64,000 bases of DNA, from positions 372,001 through 436,000 of the forward strand of contig CAVUQS010000021.1 of the NCBI GenBank assembly GCA_963743705.1, given 5' to 3'. Every line of letters begins with the position of its first letter. Position 1 is the stretch's first letter. The position numbers and the translations under genes were made by a program. Of this stretch, positions 24,603 to 32,488 are shown in pieces. This stretch comes from PALSA-243 sp963743705. GTDB taxonomy: Bacteria > Acidobacteriota > Terriglobia > Bryobacterales > Bryobacteraceae. A model generated the notes under the pieces. It saw only the letters and a program-made list of their open reading frames with translations, was not told the origin of the DNA and did no database searches.

Positions 24603-25691
24603 GTGAAGAAGATGACACCTCATTCACATTCCTTCCACCTCTTCGCGCGTCTTGGCAGCTTCGCATTGATCGCATGTCTTTCCTTGAGCCCAGCTCTGGC
24701 AGACCAAGTCATATTGAAGAACGGCGATCGCGTTACCGGTACCATCGTCAAGAAAGACGGTAAAAGTCTGACGATCAAGACGGAGCACTTCGGCATTGTG
24801 ACTACCGAGTGGGATCAGGTAGCATCGCTTACCACCGGGCAGCCCGTAAACCTGGTACTGCAGGGAGATAAGGTCGCACAAGGCGTGCTGGCCACCTCCG
24901 GCAACAACGTGGACGTGACCACCACAACCGGAAAGCTAACGTTCCCACTGGCGGACGTCACGGTCATCCGCGATGCAGACGAAGAGAAGGCTTACGAGAA
25001 ATTGCTGCATCCGGGCTGGGGACAGCTTTGGGCCGGCAACGCGGCTCTGGGCATCGCCGGCGTTACCGGCAACGCCGAGACGTTCACCTTCACGACCGCG
25101 GTCAACGCTTCGCGCGTGACAAACAACGATTCGACCACGATTTACTTCAAGGCCATCGAAGCGTCGGCCTTCGCGAACGGCTCGAACGCGCAGACGGCGA
25201 ACGCGATTGGCGCGGGGATTTCCTACAACCACAACATATCGCCGCGCTGGTTCTATAACGTCTTCAACGACTGGTCTTATGACAGATTTCAGGATCTGGA
25301 TTTACGATTTGTCATCGGCAGCGGCATCGGTTTTCATGCGATCAAAAGCGACCGCACCCGCCTCGATCTGATTGGGGGCGGCGACTATGCGCGCTCCAAG
25401 TACAGTACGCCCCTCATACAGAACGCCGGCGAAGTCTTCTTTGGCGACGACTACGGATTCAAGCTGAATTCCGCCACGACGCTCACGCAAAGCTTCCGGA
25501 TGTTCAACGACCTTGTCCAGACCGGAGACTATCGCATCAACTTCGACGCCGGGGCATCGATGAAGATCGCGAAATGGCTGAATTGGAACGTGACGCTCAG
25601 CGATCGATATTTGAACGATCCGGCGCCCGGCCGCAAAAAGAATGACTTTCTATACGCGACCGGTCTCGGAATCACCTTCGCGACAAAGTGA
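24603..25691 (+). CDS. DUF481-family outer-membrane protein
   Basis: The 362-residue protein has a signal peptide (ARLGSFALIACLSLSPALA). Residues 34-120 repeat the DQVILKNGDRVTGTIVKKDG module found before DUF481 barrels, and the rest (from ALGIAGVTGNAETFTFTTAV) alternates like a beta-barrel and ends with the aromatic-free LYATGLGITFATK. DUF481 includes the salt-induced outer-membrane protein YdiY. The start is either the GTG at 24603 or the ATG at 24612; neither has a clear binding site. Confidence 0.82.
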   Translation: MKKMTPHSHSFHLFARLGSFALIACLSLSPALADQVILKNGDRVTGTIVKKDGKSLTIKTEHFGIVTTEWDQVASLTTGQPVNLVLQGDKVAQGVLATSGNNVDVTTTTGKLTFPLADVTVIRDADEEKAYEKLLHPGWGQLWAGNAALGIAGVTGNAETFTFTTAVNASRVTNNDSTTIYFKAIEASAFANGSNAQTANAIGAGISYNHNISPRWFYNVFNDWSYDRFQDLDLRFVIGSGIGFHAIKSDRTRLDLIGGGDYARSKYSTPLIQNAGEVFFGDDYGFKLNSATTLTQSFRMFNDLVQTGDYRINFDAGASMKIAKWLNWNVTLSDRYLNDPAPGRKKNDFLYATGLGITFATK

Positions 25692-25831
25692 TAAGCTTAG
25701 ACGGAAAATAACTTCCACCGGCATCACGGCCTAAGAGATCACGGCGGCACTTACCCGTTTTTCGGGTTGGCGTTGCTAACTGTTTGCGATAGAGTGTATA
25801 TCCTGCAATCTCAGATAAAGGAGCGGGCCAC

Positions 25832-26245
25832 ATGAAGGGTTTCAAGCAGTTCATCATGCGTGGGAACGTGTTGGACCTGGCGGTCGCCGTGGTTATTGGC
25901 GCCGCTTTTGGCGCCGTGGTTGCGGCGCTGGTGAAGGATCTCATAACGCCGCTCATAGCAGCGCTGGTCGGTAAGCCCGATTTTTCGGCCATCGACTACA
26001 CGATTAACGGCAGTAAGTTTCCGATCGGCGATTTCATCAATGCGCTGATCTCGTTCCTGCTGGTCTCCGCGGCGGTCTACTTCTTCGTGGTTCTCCCCAT
26101 GAACAGCTTGATGGCCCGCATCAAGCGCGGCGAGCCAGCGCCCGACCCGACGACCAAACAATGTCCGGAGTGCCTCAGCACGATTCCGATCGCGGCGAGG
26201 CGGTGCGCTTTCTGCACGACCATATTAGGCGGCGGCGGGGCGTAA
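25832..26245 (+). CDS. mscL: Large-conductance mechanosensitive channel with C-terminal zinc ribbon
   Basis: The 137-residue protein starts after AAAGGAG and opens MKGFKQFIMRGNVLDLAVAV followed by a Gly/Ala-rich first helix. The second helix is at about 71-93 (NALISFLLVSAAVYFFVVLP). This is standard MscL, which opens under hypo-osmotic shock. The last 30 residues (CPECLSTIPIAARRCAFCTT) replace the usual helical bundle with four cysteines in a zinc-ribbon pattern, a variant known in some other phyla. Confidence 0.92.
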   Translation: MKGFKQFIMRGNVLDLAVAVVIGAAFGAVVAALVKDLITPLIAALVGKPDFSAIDYTINGSKFPIGDFINALISFLLVSAAVYFFVVLPMNSLMARIKRGEPAPDPTTKQCPECLSTIPIAARRCAFCTTILGGGGA

Positions 26246-26327
26246 CACAGGATTCAACTCCGACGTATAGACTATCTTTGACGCAGCATTTCACTACAGC
26301 CGCTCCCGCGGATTATTGGAGAAACGA

Positions 26328-26876
26328 ATGAAGACACGGATGATATTTCTCGCCGCGTTCCTCATTGCCTCGGTCTCCGTCTTTGCCCAAAATAAAGGCA
26401 AGGACACAGGCCCTCGCGATGTAGGTCACGGTCACGTTCCCGCTCATGGTCCCGCACCCGTCAAGGCCCCGGCCCACCCGCCAGCGCATGCTCCTACACC
26501 GGCTCCGCAAAAACTCGCCGATAAGGCAGGGCATCCGGAAGCTCCGCACGTCCACACGAACGATCAATGGGTTGGCCATTCCAGCGGCCCCGGCGACCCT
26601 CGCTACCATCTCGACCACCCATGGGAACACGGCCACTTTACCGGCGGAATCGGCAAAGGCCACGTCTTCCATATCGCCGGCGGAAACCGCGAACGCTTTT
26701 GGTTTGGGGGCTTCTACTTCAGCGTGGCCGCAACCGACTACGCGTATTGCGATAACTGGGATTGGGCCAACGATCAGGTCGTAATCTACGACGACCCCGA
26801 TCACGTGGGCTATTACCTGGCTTACAACGTCCGGTTAGGCGTCTACGTTCACGTGTTGTATCTGGGAAACAGCTAG
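26328..26876 (+). CDS. Secreted His/Pro-rich protein
   Basis: The ATG at 26328 has GGAG eight bases upstream and gives a signal peptide (MKTRMIFLAAFLIASVSVFAQ). Residues 30-110 are rich in His and Pro (DVGHGHVPAHGPAPVKAPAH, HLDHPWEHGHF) and could bind metal; residues 120-182 are aromatic (RFWFGGFYFSVAATDYAYCD, HVGYYLAYNVRLGVYVHVLY). The C-terminal part resembles a short domain seen in acidobacterial secreted proteins. Function unknown. Confidence 0.65.
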   Translation: MKTRMIFLAAFLIASVSVFAQNKGKDTGPRDVGHGHVPAHGPAPVKAPAHPPAHAPTPAPQKLADKAGHPEAPHVHTNDQWVGHSSGPGDPRYHLDHPWEHGHFTGGIGKGHVFHIAGGNRERFWFGGFYFSVAATDYAYCDNWDWANDQVVIYDDPDHVGYYLAYNVRLGVYVHVLYLGNS

Positions 26877-26882
26877 ACGAAT

Positions 26883-27341
26883 CTACTTCCGCTCGAAAAC
26901 CTGCAGCGTGTGTAATTTCGCTCCGTCCGAGCCTACGGCGTCCGATTCGGACTTCAGCGTTTTGCCGTCGCTGGAGAGAGTGATTTTACCGGAAGATGTG
27001 GGACGGTTGGGCCCTTGCAGCATCACCAGATATTGCGAGGGCCCGCCGCGAGTAACCTTGGCCACCCCGATTTTGCGCCCGGCGGAGTTTTTGACCTCGG
27101 CTTCTGAGCCATCGAGTTTCGCGGCAAAACGCAGCGAAACTTCCTGCTTCTGATTCACCACCACCGAATATTCGAATTCCAGCGAATCGCCCGATTGCGT
27201 AATGCGTAGCGTGAGCGGCCGGGAAGCGGTGTCGCGCCCGGCGACTTCCTGACGCTTCAATAGCCAGGTTCCGGCGATGGGCTCGGCGGCCCAAGCTTGC
27301 ATGAGCGCAAACACGAGGAGCAGCGCCGCGGCGCGTTTCAT
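26883..27341 (-). CDS. Secreted lipocalin-like protein, last gene of the qhp operon
   Basis: The 152-residue protein has a signal peptide (MKRAAALLLVFALMQAWAAE) and starts its mature part with PIAGTWLLKRQEVAGRD, the G-x-W turn of small beta-barrel, lipocalin-like proteins, followed by eight or so beta strands ending HTLQVFERK. The ATG overlaps the qhpE stop (ATGA), so it is translated with the amine dehydrogenase genes. I know of no such gene in described QHNDH operons. It might assist the periplasmic complex or bind product aldehyde; that is a guess. Confidence 0.7.
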   Translation of the reverse strand: MKRAAALLLVFALMQAWAAEPIAGTWLLKRQEVAGRDTASRPLTLRITQSGDSLEFEYSVVVNQKQEVSLRFAAKLDGSEAEVKNSAGRKIGVAKVTRGGPSQYLVMLQGPNRPTSSGKITLSSDGKTLKSESDAVGSDGAKLHTLQVFERK

Positions 27342-27955
27342 TGAGCCTCCGCGCGCCGGGCAAGCTCGCCGGGGAGCTCCGCGCGCGGGACCGATTCGAG
27401 CGCGAGGGCGACGAACCCCGTCATATTGGCGACGGCGAAACTGACGCCGTGGAGATTGCGTTCGGGCGGCACGCCCGGGATCGGGCGCGGAAAGGGTGAG
27501 GCGAGAAAGACGCCATCGCGCTGCCGGAAACGCTCACGCGGGCAGGTTTCGTCGGCATCGACTCCAATTGCGCCATCCAGGTCGCCGGGCAGCATGCCGG
27601 CTGCGCTCACGACCACGGCATTCCCGCGCAGGGCGTCGATGAGCGGCTCGCGATGCTCGGCGTTGGCGGTTCCGAGGCTCAAATTCACGACGTCCATTTG
27701 TTGCTCGCGGCACCACGCGAGGGCGCGCAGCAACGCGCCAATGGGCGCGGAGAGGCGCTGGTCGAACACTTTCACCGCGAACAACTCGGCGGTTGGGACT
27801 TTTTCGCGAATGGCGGCGGCCACGGCGGTGCCGTGGCCCAGACGATCCACCGGGTCGGCGCCGAGACCATCGGCCGTGAAATGGACCGCGCCGGCCACCG
27901 CGCCCACATGCGGGTGGCCTGCGTGAATGCCGCTATCGATCACCGCGATTTTCAT
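27338..27955 (-). CDS. qhpE: Subtilisin-like serine protease QhpE (leader peptidase of the QHNDH gamma subunit)
   Basis: The compact 205-residue S8-fold protein has the catalytic triad: Asp8 in AVIDSGI, His41 in DRLGHGTAVA and Ser in HGVSFAVANMTG (about 172). It has neither signal peptide nor prodomain, so it acts in the cytosol. In the described QHNDH system a subtilisin-like protease (QhpE) removes the leader of the crosslinked QhpC before export. Its gene overlaps qhpF upstream and the lipocalin-like gene downstream by four bases each. The usual oxyanion Asn region (AVVVSAAG) has lost the canonical Asn, suggesting a specialised, slow or highly specific enzyme. Confidence 0.85.
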   Translation of the reverse strand: MKIAVIDSGIHAGHPHVGAVAGAVHFTADGLGADPVDRLGHGTAVAAAIREKVPTAELFAVKVFDQRLSAPIGALLRALAWCREQQMDVVNLSLGTANAEHREPLIDALRGNAVVVSAAGMLPGDLDGAIGVDADETCPRERFRQRDGVFLASPFPRPIPGVPPERNLHGVSFAVANMTGFVALALESVPRAELPGELARRAEAQ

Positions 27956-29628
27956 TCGGTCATCGCCACGGCGCGCCGCTCACCGATGGTCACCACCTGA
28001 TGCGCGATGCGCGCCAAGGAAGCGCGATGGGTGATGATGATCGCCGTGCGCCCGGCAAGCGCGGTGCGGAGCGTTTCGGCGATGGCGCGCTCGTTTTCTT
28101 CATCGAGCGCGGAGGTGGGTTCGTCGAGCACCAGCACTTTGGGCTCGGCCAGTAGCGCGCGCGCCAACGCCAGACGCTGCCGCTCACCGGCGGAGAACGT
28201 CTGGCCACGCTCGGCGACCATGGTTTCGTAGCCGTGGGGCAGCGCCAGGATGCGTTCGTGGATGGATGCGGCGCGCGCGGCATCCGCGATTTGTTCTGCA
28301 GTTGCGTCCGGCCGCGCGTAGGCGATATTTTCGCGCACGGTCGCATGGAACAGATGCGGCGTCTGATCGACCAACATGATCTGGCGGCGCACGTCTTCGA
28401 GGCGCAACTCGCGCAGATCGCGCCCATCGAGGCAGATGACCCCGCTTTCGGGATCGTAGAAGCGCACCAGCAAATCGGCGAGCGTCGATTTGCCCGCGCC
28501 GCTGGGGCCGACGATGGCGCAGATAGCGCCCGCCGGCACGTGAAGGGAGAGGCCGTCGAGCACGCGATGCCCGCCGTATCCGAACGTGACCGTATCGCAT
28601 TCGATCTCGCCGCTACCGGCTTGCCAGGGCAGCGCGCCGGGACGCTCTACTACTTCCGCAGGCGTGTCGAAAAGCTCCCAAACGCGCCCGAGCGAGACGC
28701 CGCCCGAGATCAAGTTGGCGTAGAGGCTCATCAGGTTCTGCACCGGCGAAAGCAGACGCGCGTGATAGGCCATCAACGCCACCAGTGATCCGACGGTGAG
28801 CCTGCCATCGATCACCAGGGAGCCGCCGTAGAGGAACAGCGCCGCGGTGCACAGCGTGAGCAAAGTGCCCGGCACCGCGCCCGAAAGAAACGCGGTCAAC
28901 TGCATGCTGAGCAGGGCGTCGAGAAAGCTCAGGTTGCGCGCGCGGAAGCGGTCGACCTCGCGCCGCTCGGCGTTGGCGGTCACCACCAAACGGAACCCGA
29001 GCAGCGTTTCGAGCAGGAAGCTGCCGATATCGGCGCTGCGCTCGCGCACCAACTTCACGCGGACCGCCAGCCGCTTCTGATAAAACTGCAGCGTCCAAAA
29101 GCTCAGCGGGAGCACGGCGAGACTGAGCAGGAACAGCCGCAAGTTGAGCGACGCCATGATCACAGCGCTGCCCACCAGGAACGCCACGTTCGAAACGACG
29201 CTCAGCAAACTATCGGCGGAGATTCGCTGGACCTCGGAAATATCGTTGTTGATGCGCGAGACCACGTCGCCGAGCTTCCACCTGGCCCAGAAGCGCGGCG
29301 AGAGCGACTGCAGATGGCAGTAGAGCGCAGTGCGCATGTCGAACAGCACCAGCGCCGAGACTTTCACGTATTGGTAGCTGGAAAGAATATTCAGCGCGAA
29401 GCTGCCGGCGGTGGCGCCCACCATCAAGAGGCTGACGACCAGCAGCGTATGAAAATCGCGCCGCAGCAGAGCGTCATCGATGAGCAGTTTGGAAATGTAC
29501 GGCTGCGCCAGTCCGAACGAGGTGGCGGCGACTCCGGTCAGCAGGACCCACGTCAGCCTCCCGCGATATGGCGTCAGGAAACGCGCCGCGCGCCGGTATC
29601 CCGCGAACAGAGTGCGGGCGTCGGTCAT
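27952..29628 (-). CDS. qhpF: ABC transporter QhpF (membrane plus ATPase half-transporter)
   Basis: The 558-residue protein has six membrane helices (residues about 15-300) and an ATPase domain with Walker A GPSGAGKSTL, signature FSAGERQRLALARAL and Walker B PKVLVLDEPTSALD. It resembles MsbA-type exporters, forming a homodimer. In the QHNDH system this ABC protein is thought to export the matured gamma subunit, which lacks a signal peptide. It begins four bases after qhpB and its stop overlaps the qhpE start. Confidence 0.85.
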   Translation of the reverse strand: MTDARTLFAGYRRAARFLTPYRGRLTWVLLTGVAATSFGLAQPYISKLLIDDALLRRDFHTLLVVSLLMVGATAGSFALNILSSYQYVKVSALVLFDMRTALYCHLQSLSPRFWARWKLGDVVSRINNDISEVQRISADSLLSVVSNVAFLVGSAVIMASLNLRLFLLSLAVLPLSFWTLQFYQKRLAVRVKLVRERSADIGSFLLETLLGFRLVVTANAERREVDRFRARNLSFLDALLSMQLTAFLSGAVPGTLLTLCTAALFLYGGSLVIDGRLTVGSLVALMAYHARLLSPVQNLMSLYANLISGGVSLGRVWELFDTPAEVVERPGALPWQAGSGEIECDTVTFGYGGHRVLDGLSLHVPAGAICAIVGPSGAGKSTLADLLVRFYDPESGVICLDGRDLRELRLEDVRRQIMLVDQTPHLFHATVRENIAYARPDATAEQIADAARAASIHERILALPHGYETMVAERGQTFSAGERQRLALARALLAEPKVLVLDEPTSALDEENERAIAETLRTALAGRTAIIITHRASLARIAHQVVTIGERRAVAMTE

Positions 29629-29632
29629 TCGC

Positions 29633-30706
29633 TCAGGGCAGAACGACCATGGGGCCGGTCATGTCGTGATTCAGGTCCCAGGTCGCTTCCAGCTTGAAGG
29701 TCTGTGCGTCGTAGACTTCGATCTGGAAGCCGGCGGCGTAAATGTACAGCTTCTGGCCGTTGGACGAAATTCCAAAGCTATAGCGCGAGCGGCACGGCAC
29801 TTCGGCGGTGCGCGCGAGGCGCGTAGTGATGAGGTCGATTCCCCAGAATTCGCAGCGCCGGTTGCCGCCATTGCCGCTGCTGGACATGGTGTAGCCCATT
29901 TTCTTATCCGGCGTGATATACAACCCGCCCAACTGCGCGGGCGAAGGGCCGATGGGCGTGAACTCGAACTTCCTGGTGTTCAGATCGAACCGCGCCAGGC
30001 CGAAGACGCGATTGTGCACGATGGGGTCGGAAAAGTTGAACAAAGAGACGCGTTGTCCGGGCTCGCTCAAGGCTTCCTGCATGCCGCCGAGGCCAAGATT
30101 TTCCATCGGCTGCCCCTGCGGCGCTTCCAGCTCGATGCGTTCCACCACGCTGAAATCGGCGGAATTCAGCACGGTAACCTGCTGGCCGAACTGGTAAAGA
30201 TACTTGCCGTCGGGAGAAACTTCGAAACCGCCACCGCCTCTACCGCCGCGTCCGCCGGTTTCCGTGGGCTCGTCGACGGTCTTCACGATTTTCTTCTGGG
30301 CGAGATCGATGATGGCGTATTTCTGCCTGCCGATGACGTAGCGGTCGGCTTGTTTGTCGATCTCGGTGGTGGACGCATAGAGCACCTTGCCGCCGGGATC
30401 GGGCGCGCCGCCGTTTACGCGATAGCGGTGCGTGGCGTCGTCCAGAACGAAGTGGTTGGTAACCTTGCGCGTGGCGACGTCGATGACTTCGAACCCGCTG
30501 TGATCGTTGGTGCTGACGTAAATGGTCTTGTGATCGGGCGAGATGCGCAGGCTGCGGGGCAGGCCGGTTTCCAGCTTGATCTGGTCGGTGACTTTGCCCT
30601 GGGCTTCGTCGATGACGAGAACGACGTTGGGGTAAGCGCCGCAGAAGAGCGTGCCGGCGCGCCCGATGGCGCAGGATAGAACCAACAATGAAAGCGACAA
30701 TTTCAT
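29633..30706 (-). CDS. qhpB: Quinohemoprotein amine dehydrogenase beta subunit
   Basis: The 357-residue exported protein has a signal peptide (MKLSLSLLVLSCAIGRAG) and then a seven-bladed beta-propeller of YVTN type (VIDEAQGKVTDQIKLETGLP, SLRISPDHKTIYVSTNDHSG, FEVSPDGKYLYQFGQQVTVL). In QHNDH the beta subunit clamps the small gamma subunit at the propeller's axis. An Arg/Gly-rich insert (TGGRGGRGGGGFEV) is unusual. I use the ATG at 30704-30706; a GTG three codons earlier is possible. It follows qhpC and precedes qhpF. Confidence 0.88.
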   Translation of the reverse strand: MKLSLSLLVLSCAIGRAGTLFCGAYPNVVLVIDEAQGKVTDQIKLETGLPRSLRISPDHKTIYVSTNDHSGFEVIDVATRKVTNHFVLDDATHRYRVNGGAPDPGGKVLYASTTEIDKQADRYVIGRQKYAIIDLAQKKIVKTVDEPTETGGRGGRGGGGFEVSPDGKYLYQFGQQVTVLNSADFSVVERIELEAPQGQPMENLGLGGMQEALSEPGQRVSLFNFSDPIVHNRVFGLARFDLNTRKFEFTPIGPSPAQLGGLYITPDKKMGYTMSSSGNGGNRRCEFWGIDLITTRLARTAEVPCRSRYSFGISSNGQKLYIYAAGFQIEVYDAQTFKLEATWDLNHDMTGPMVVLP

Positions 30707-30719
30707 AAAGCGCACTGAC

Positions 30720-31061
30720 CTATGGGAAAACCAAGTCCAAATTTCGCCAATCTTTCGTCGCCACGGCGCACTTACTCGCCCAATCCGGATAGTTATTCAA
30801 ATGATCCGGCACTTGCGCCGGCCAGAAACACGTCACGTAACAATCGTAGATATCCCGCTCCACGGGCTGGCAAAGCCCGGCCGTGCCGCCGGCCGAATCC
30901 ACTTCCCAGCCGGGCGAGAACGCGAGCGCGCATCCCATGGGGACATGCGGACGTTGCGCCGGCGCTGCGGGGTTCTGCAATCCAATCACGTCTTCGCGCG
31001 CGGCTTCGGCCATGGCGTCGAGACGGCGGGCTTTGCGGTTGACGGCTCGCAGGTGTTTCAT
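30720..31061 (-). CDS. qhpC: Quinohemoprotein amine dehydrogenase gamma subunit (CTQ precursor)
   Basis: The 113-residue precursor has a 37-residue leader (MKHLRAVNRKARRLDAMAEA...) without a signal peptide. The mature part has every residue needed for cysteine tryptophylquinone and the three thioether crosslinks, at exactly the known spacing: Cys44-Glu53, Cys64-Asp70, Cys78-Asp86 and Cys74-Trp80 (the cofactor pair). These match Cys7-Glu16, Cys27-Asp33, Cys41-Asp49 and Cys37-Trp43 of the Pseudomonas/Paracoccus protein. A fifth cysteine, Cys98, six residues before Asp104, is extra. GAAAGGAAGG lies upstream of the ATG, which overlaps the qhpD stop. Confidence 0.95.
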   Translation of the reverse strand: MKHLRAVNRKARRLDAMAEAAREDVIGLQNPAAPAQRPHVPMGCALAFSPGWEVDSAGGTAGLCQPVERDIYDCYVTCFWPAQVPDHLNNYPDWASKCAVATKDWRNLDLVFP

Positions 31062-32488
31062 AGTGCCTTCCTTTCGGCGAATTTCACCAGGAAATCGGGG
31101 TTCTGCGCTTGGATCGCGCCGTAGATGCGCAGACAGGTGTCTGTCCAGTCGCGGATCCAATCGCAATAATGTAAGTTCGGATGGCCGGTGTCGCCATAAC
31201 GGACGAACGCTTCATGGTGGCACCCGCCGGCGCACAAAGGCCGCGCCCAGCACGTGTGGCAATCGTACTTGCTGTTGATGTTGCCACGGGTTAGAAAATC
31301 GGATTGCCTGGCGCGATCGATGCCGGTTTTGATGTTGCCCAGCGAATGCGCGTCGGAATCGACGAAGCGGTGGCAGGGGGCAATGTCGCCCGAAGGCCCG
31401 ACGCCCATCAAACCCAATCCGGCGCCGCACGGGTGCGACTTATTTACGCCCTGATACAACTCGGCGATGGTGTCGCTCACGTTGGAAAAGCCGTGCATCT
31501 CGCCGCGCAGCGCGTATTGCAAATACTCGCCGGCCAAGGCGTGGAACTGTTCCAGCACGCCATCCATGCCGCTATCGCCAATGGCATAAAGGCGGTCGGG
31601 TGAGGTGGTGACGGGCGCGAAGCCGACCTCGTGAAAGCCGAGATCCTGTTTCAGATGGCGGAAGATACGGACGACGTCGGTGACGCCGTTGGTGAGCGTG
31701 ACGCGCGCAGTAATGGGGCGCGTGCGATGGCCTGCGATCAAAGCGCGGACGCGCGGTTCGACGATGTCGTAGCTGCCGCGGCCGTTGGCGAACACGCGGA
31801 GTTTATCGTGCAGGTCGGCAGGGCCATCCATGCTTACCGTCACGCCGATGCGGTTCTCGGAAAGGAACTCGATGATGGCCGGCGTGAGCAGCGTAGCGTT
31901 GGTGGTGAGGCTGAAATCGACAGAGCGTCCCTGCGCCGCGGCTTGCTCATTGGCGTACGTGACCACCTGCTTCAACAGCGGGAAATTCATCAAGGTCTCG
32001 CCGCCGAAAAACGTGATGTGAACCCCGCGGCGGCCTGAAGATTGCGCCAGCAGAAAATCGACCGAGGCCTTGGCCGTGTCGAGATCCATGAACTTCGGCT
32101 TGCCTTCGGGGGTCGCCACCTTATCCTCACCGAATTCGTAGCAGTATTGGCAGGAAAGGTTGCACTGGTTGGTCAGGTTCATGACCAGGCTTTGCAACGG
32201 GAAATCGGCGGGAGGCTCTTCGAGTGGCTCGCGCACGGCGTCGTGAGACACGATCACGCGCATCTGGAACAGTTCGTCTACCAGTTCGGCGGCGTCACCG
32301 GCAGGCATGCTGCGAGCGCCCAAGCGCGAAATCAGATCGTCACGCGTCAATTCGCCAGCGGAGAGTTCGGACACGGCCGCGGTGACGGCTTCATCCATTT
32401 CGAAGATGGCGCCCGCGGGGACGAGATAAAGAAACTGCTGCTCGCCGCCCTCGAAGCGATGAAATTCTCCCAGCCGGTACGTGGTCAC
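31058..32488 (-). CDS. qhpD: Radical SAM thioether-forming enzyme QhpD (SPASM type)
   Basis: The 476-residue enzyme starts at a GTG (32486-32488) behind GGAGG and overlaps the qhpA stop by four bases. The radical SAM motif is CNLSCQYC (about residue 115), followed by the SAM-binding GGET (THITFFGGETLMNF region). The C-terminal SPASM/auxiliary cluster cysteines are seen around PCGAGLGLMGVGPSGDIAPC and CHTCWARPLCAGGC. In the described system QhpD forms the three Cys-to-Asp/Glu thioether bonds in QhpC. An N-terminal region of about 100 residues likely binds the QhpC leader. Confidence 0.92.
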   Translation of the reverse strand: MTTYRLGEFHRFEGGEQQFLYLVPAGAIFEMDEAVTAAVSELSAGELTRDDLISRLGARSMPAGDAAELVDELFQMRVIVSHDAVREPLEEPPADFPLQSLVMNLTNQCNLSCQYCYEFGEDKVATPEGKPKFMDLDTAKASVDFLLAQSSGRRGVHITFFGGETLMNFPLLKQVVTYANEQAAAQGRSVDFSLTTNATLLTPAIIEFLSENRIGVTVSMDGPADLHDKLRVFANGRGSYDIVEPRVRALIAGHRTRPITARVTLTNGVTDVVRIFRHLKQDLGFHEVGFAPVTTSPDRLYAIGDSGMDGVLEQFHALAGEYLQYALRGEMHGFSNVSDTIAELYQGVNKSHPCGAGLGLMGVGPSGDIAPCHRFVDSDAHSLGNIKTGIDRARQSDFLTRGNINSKYDCHTCWARPLCAGGCHHEAFVRYGDTGHPNLHYCDWIRDWTDTCLRIYGAIQAQNPDFLVKFAERKAL

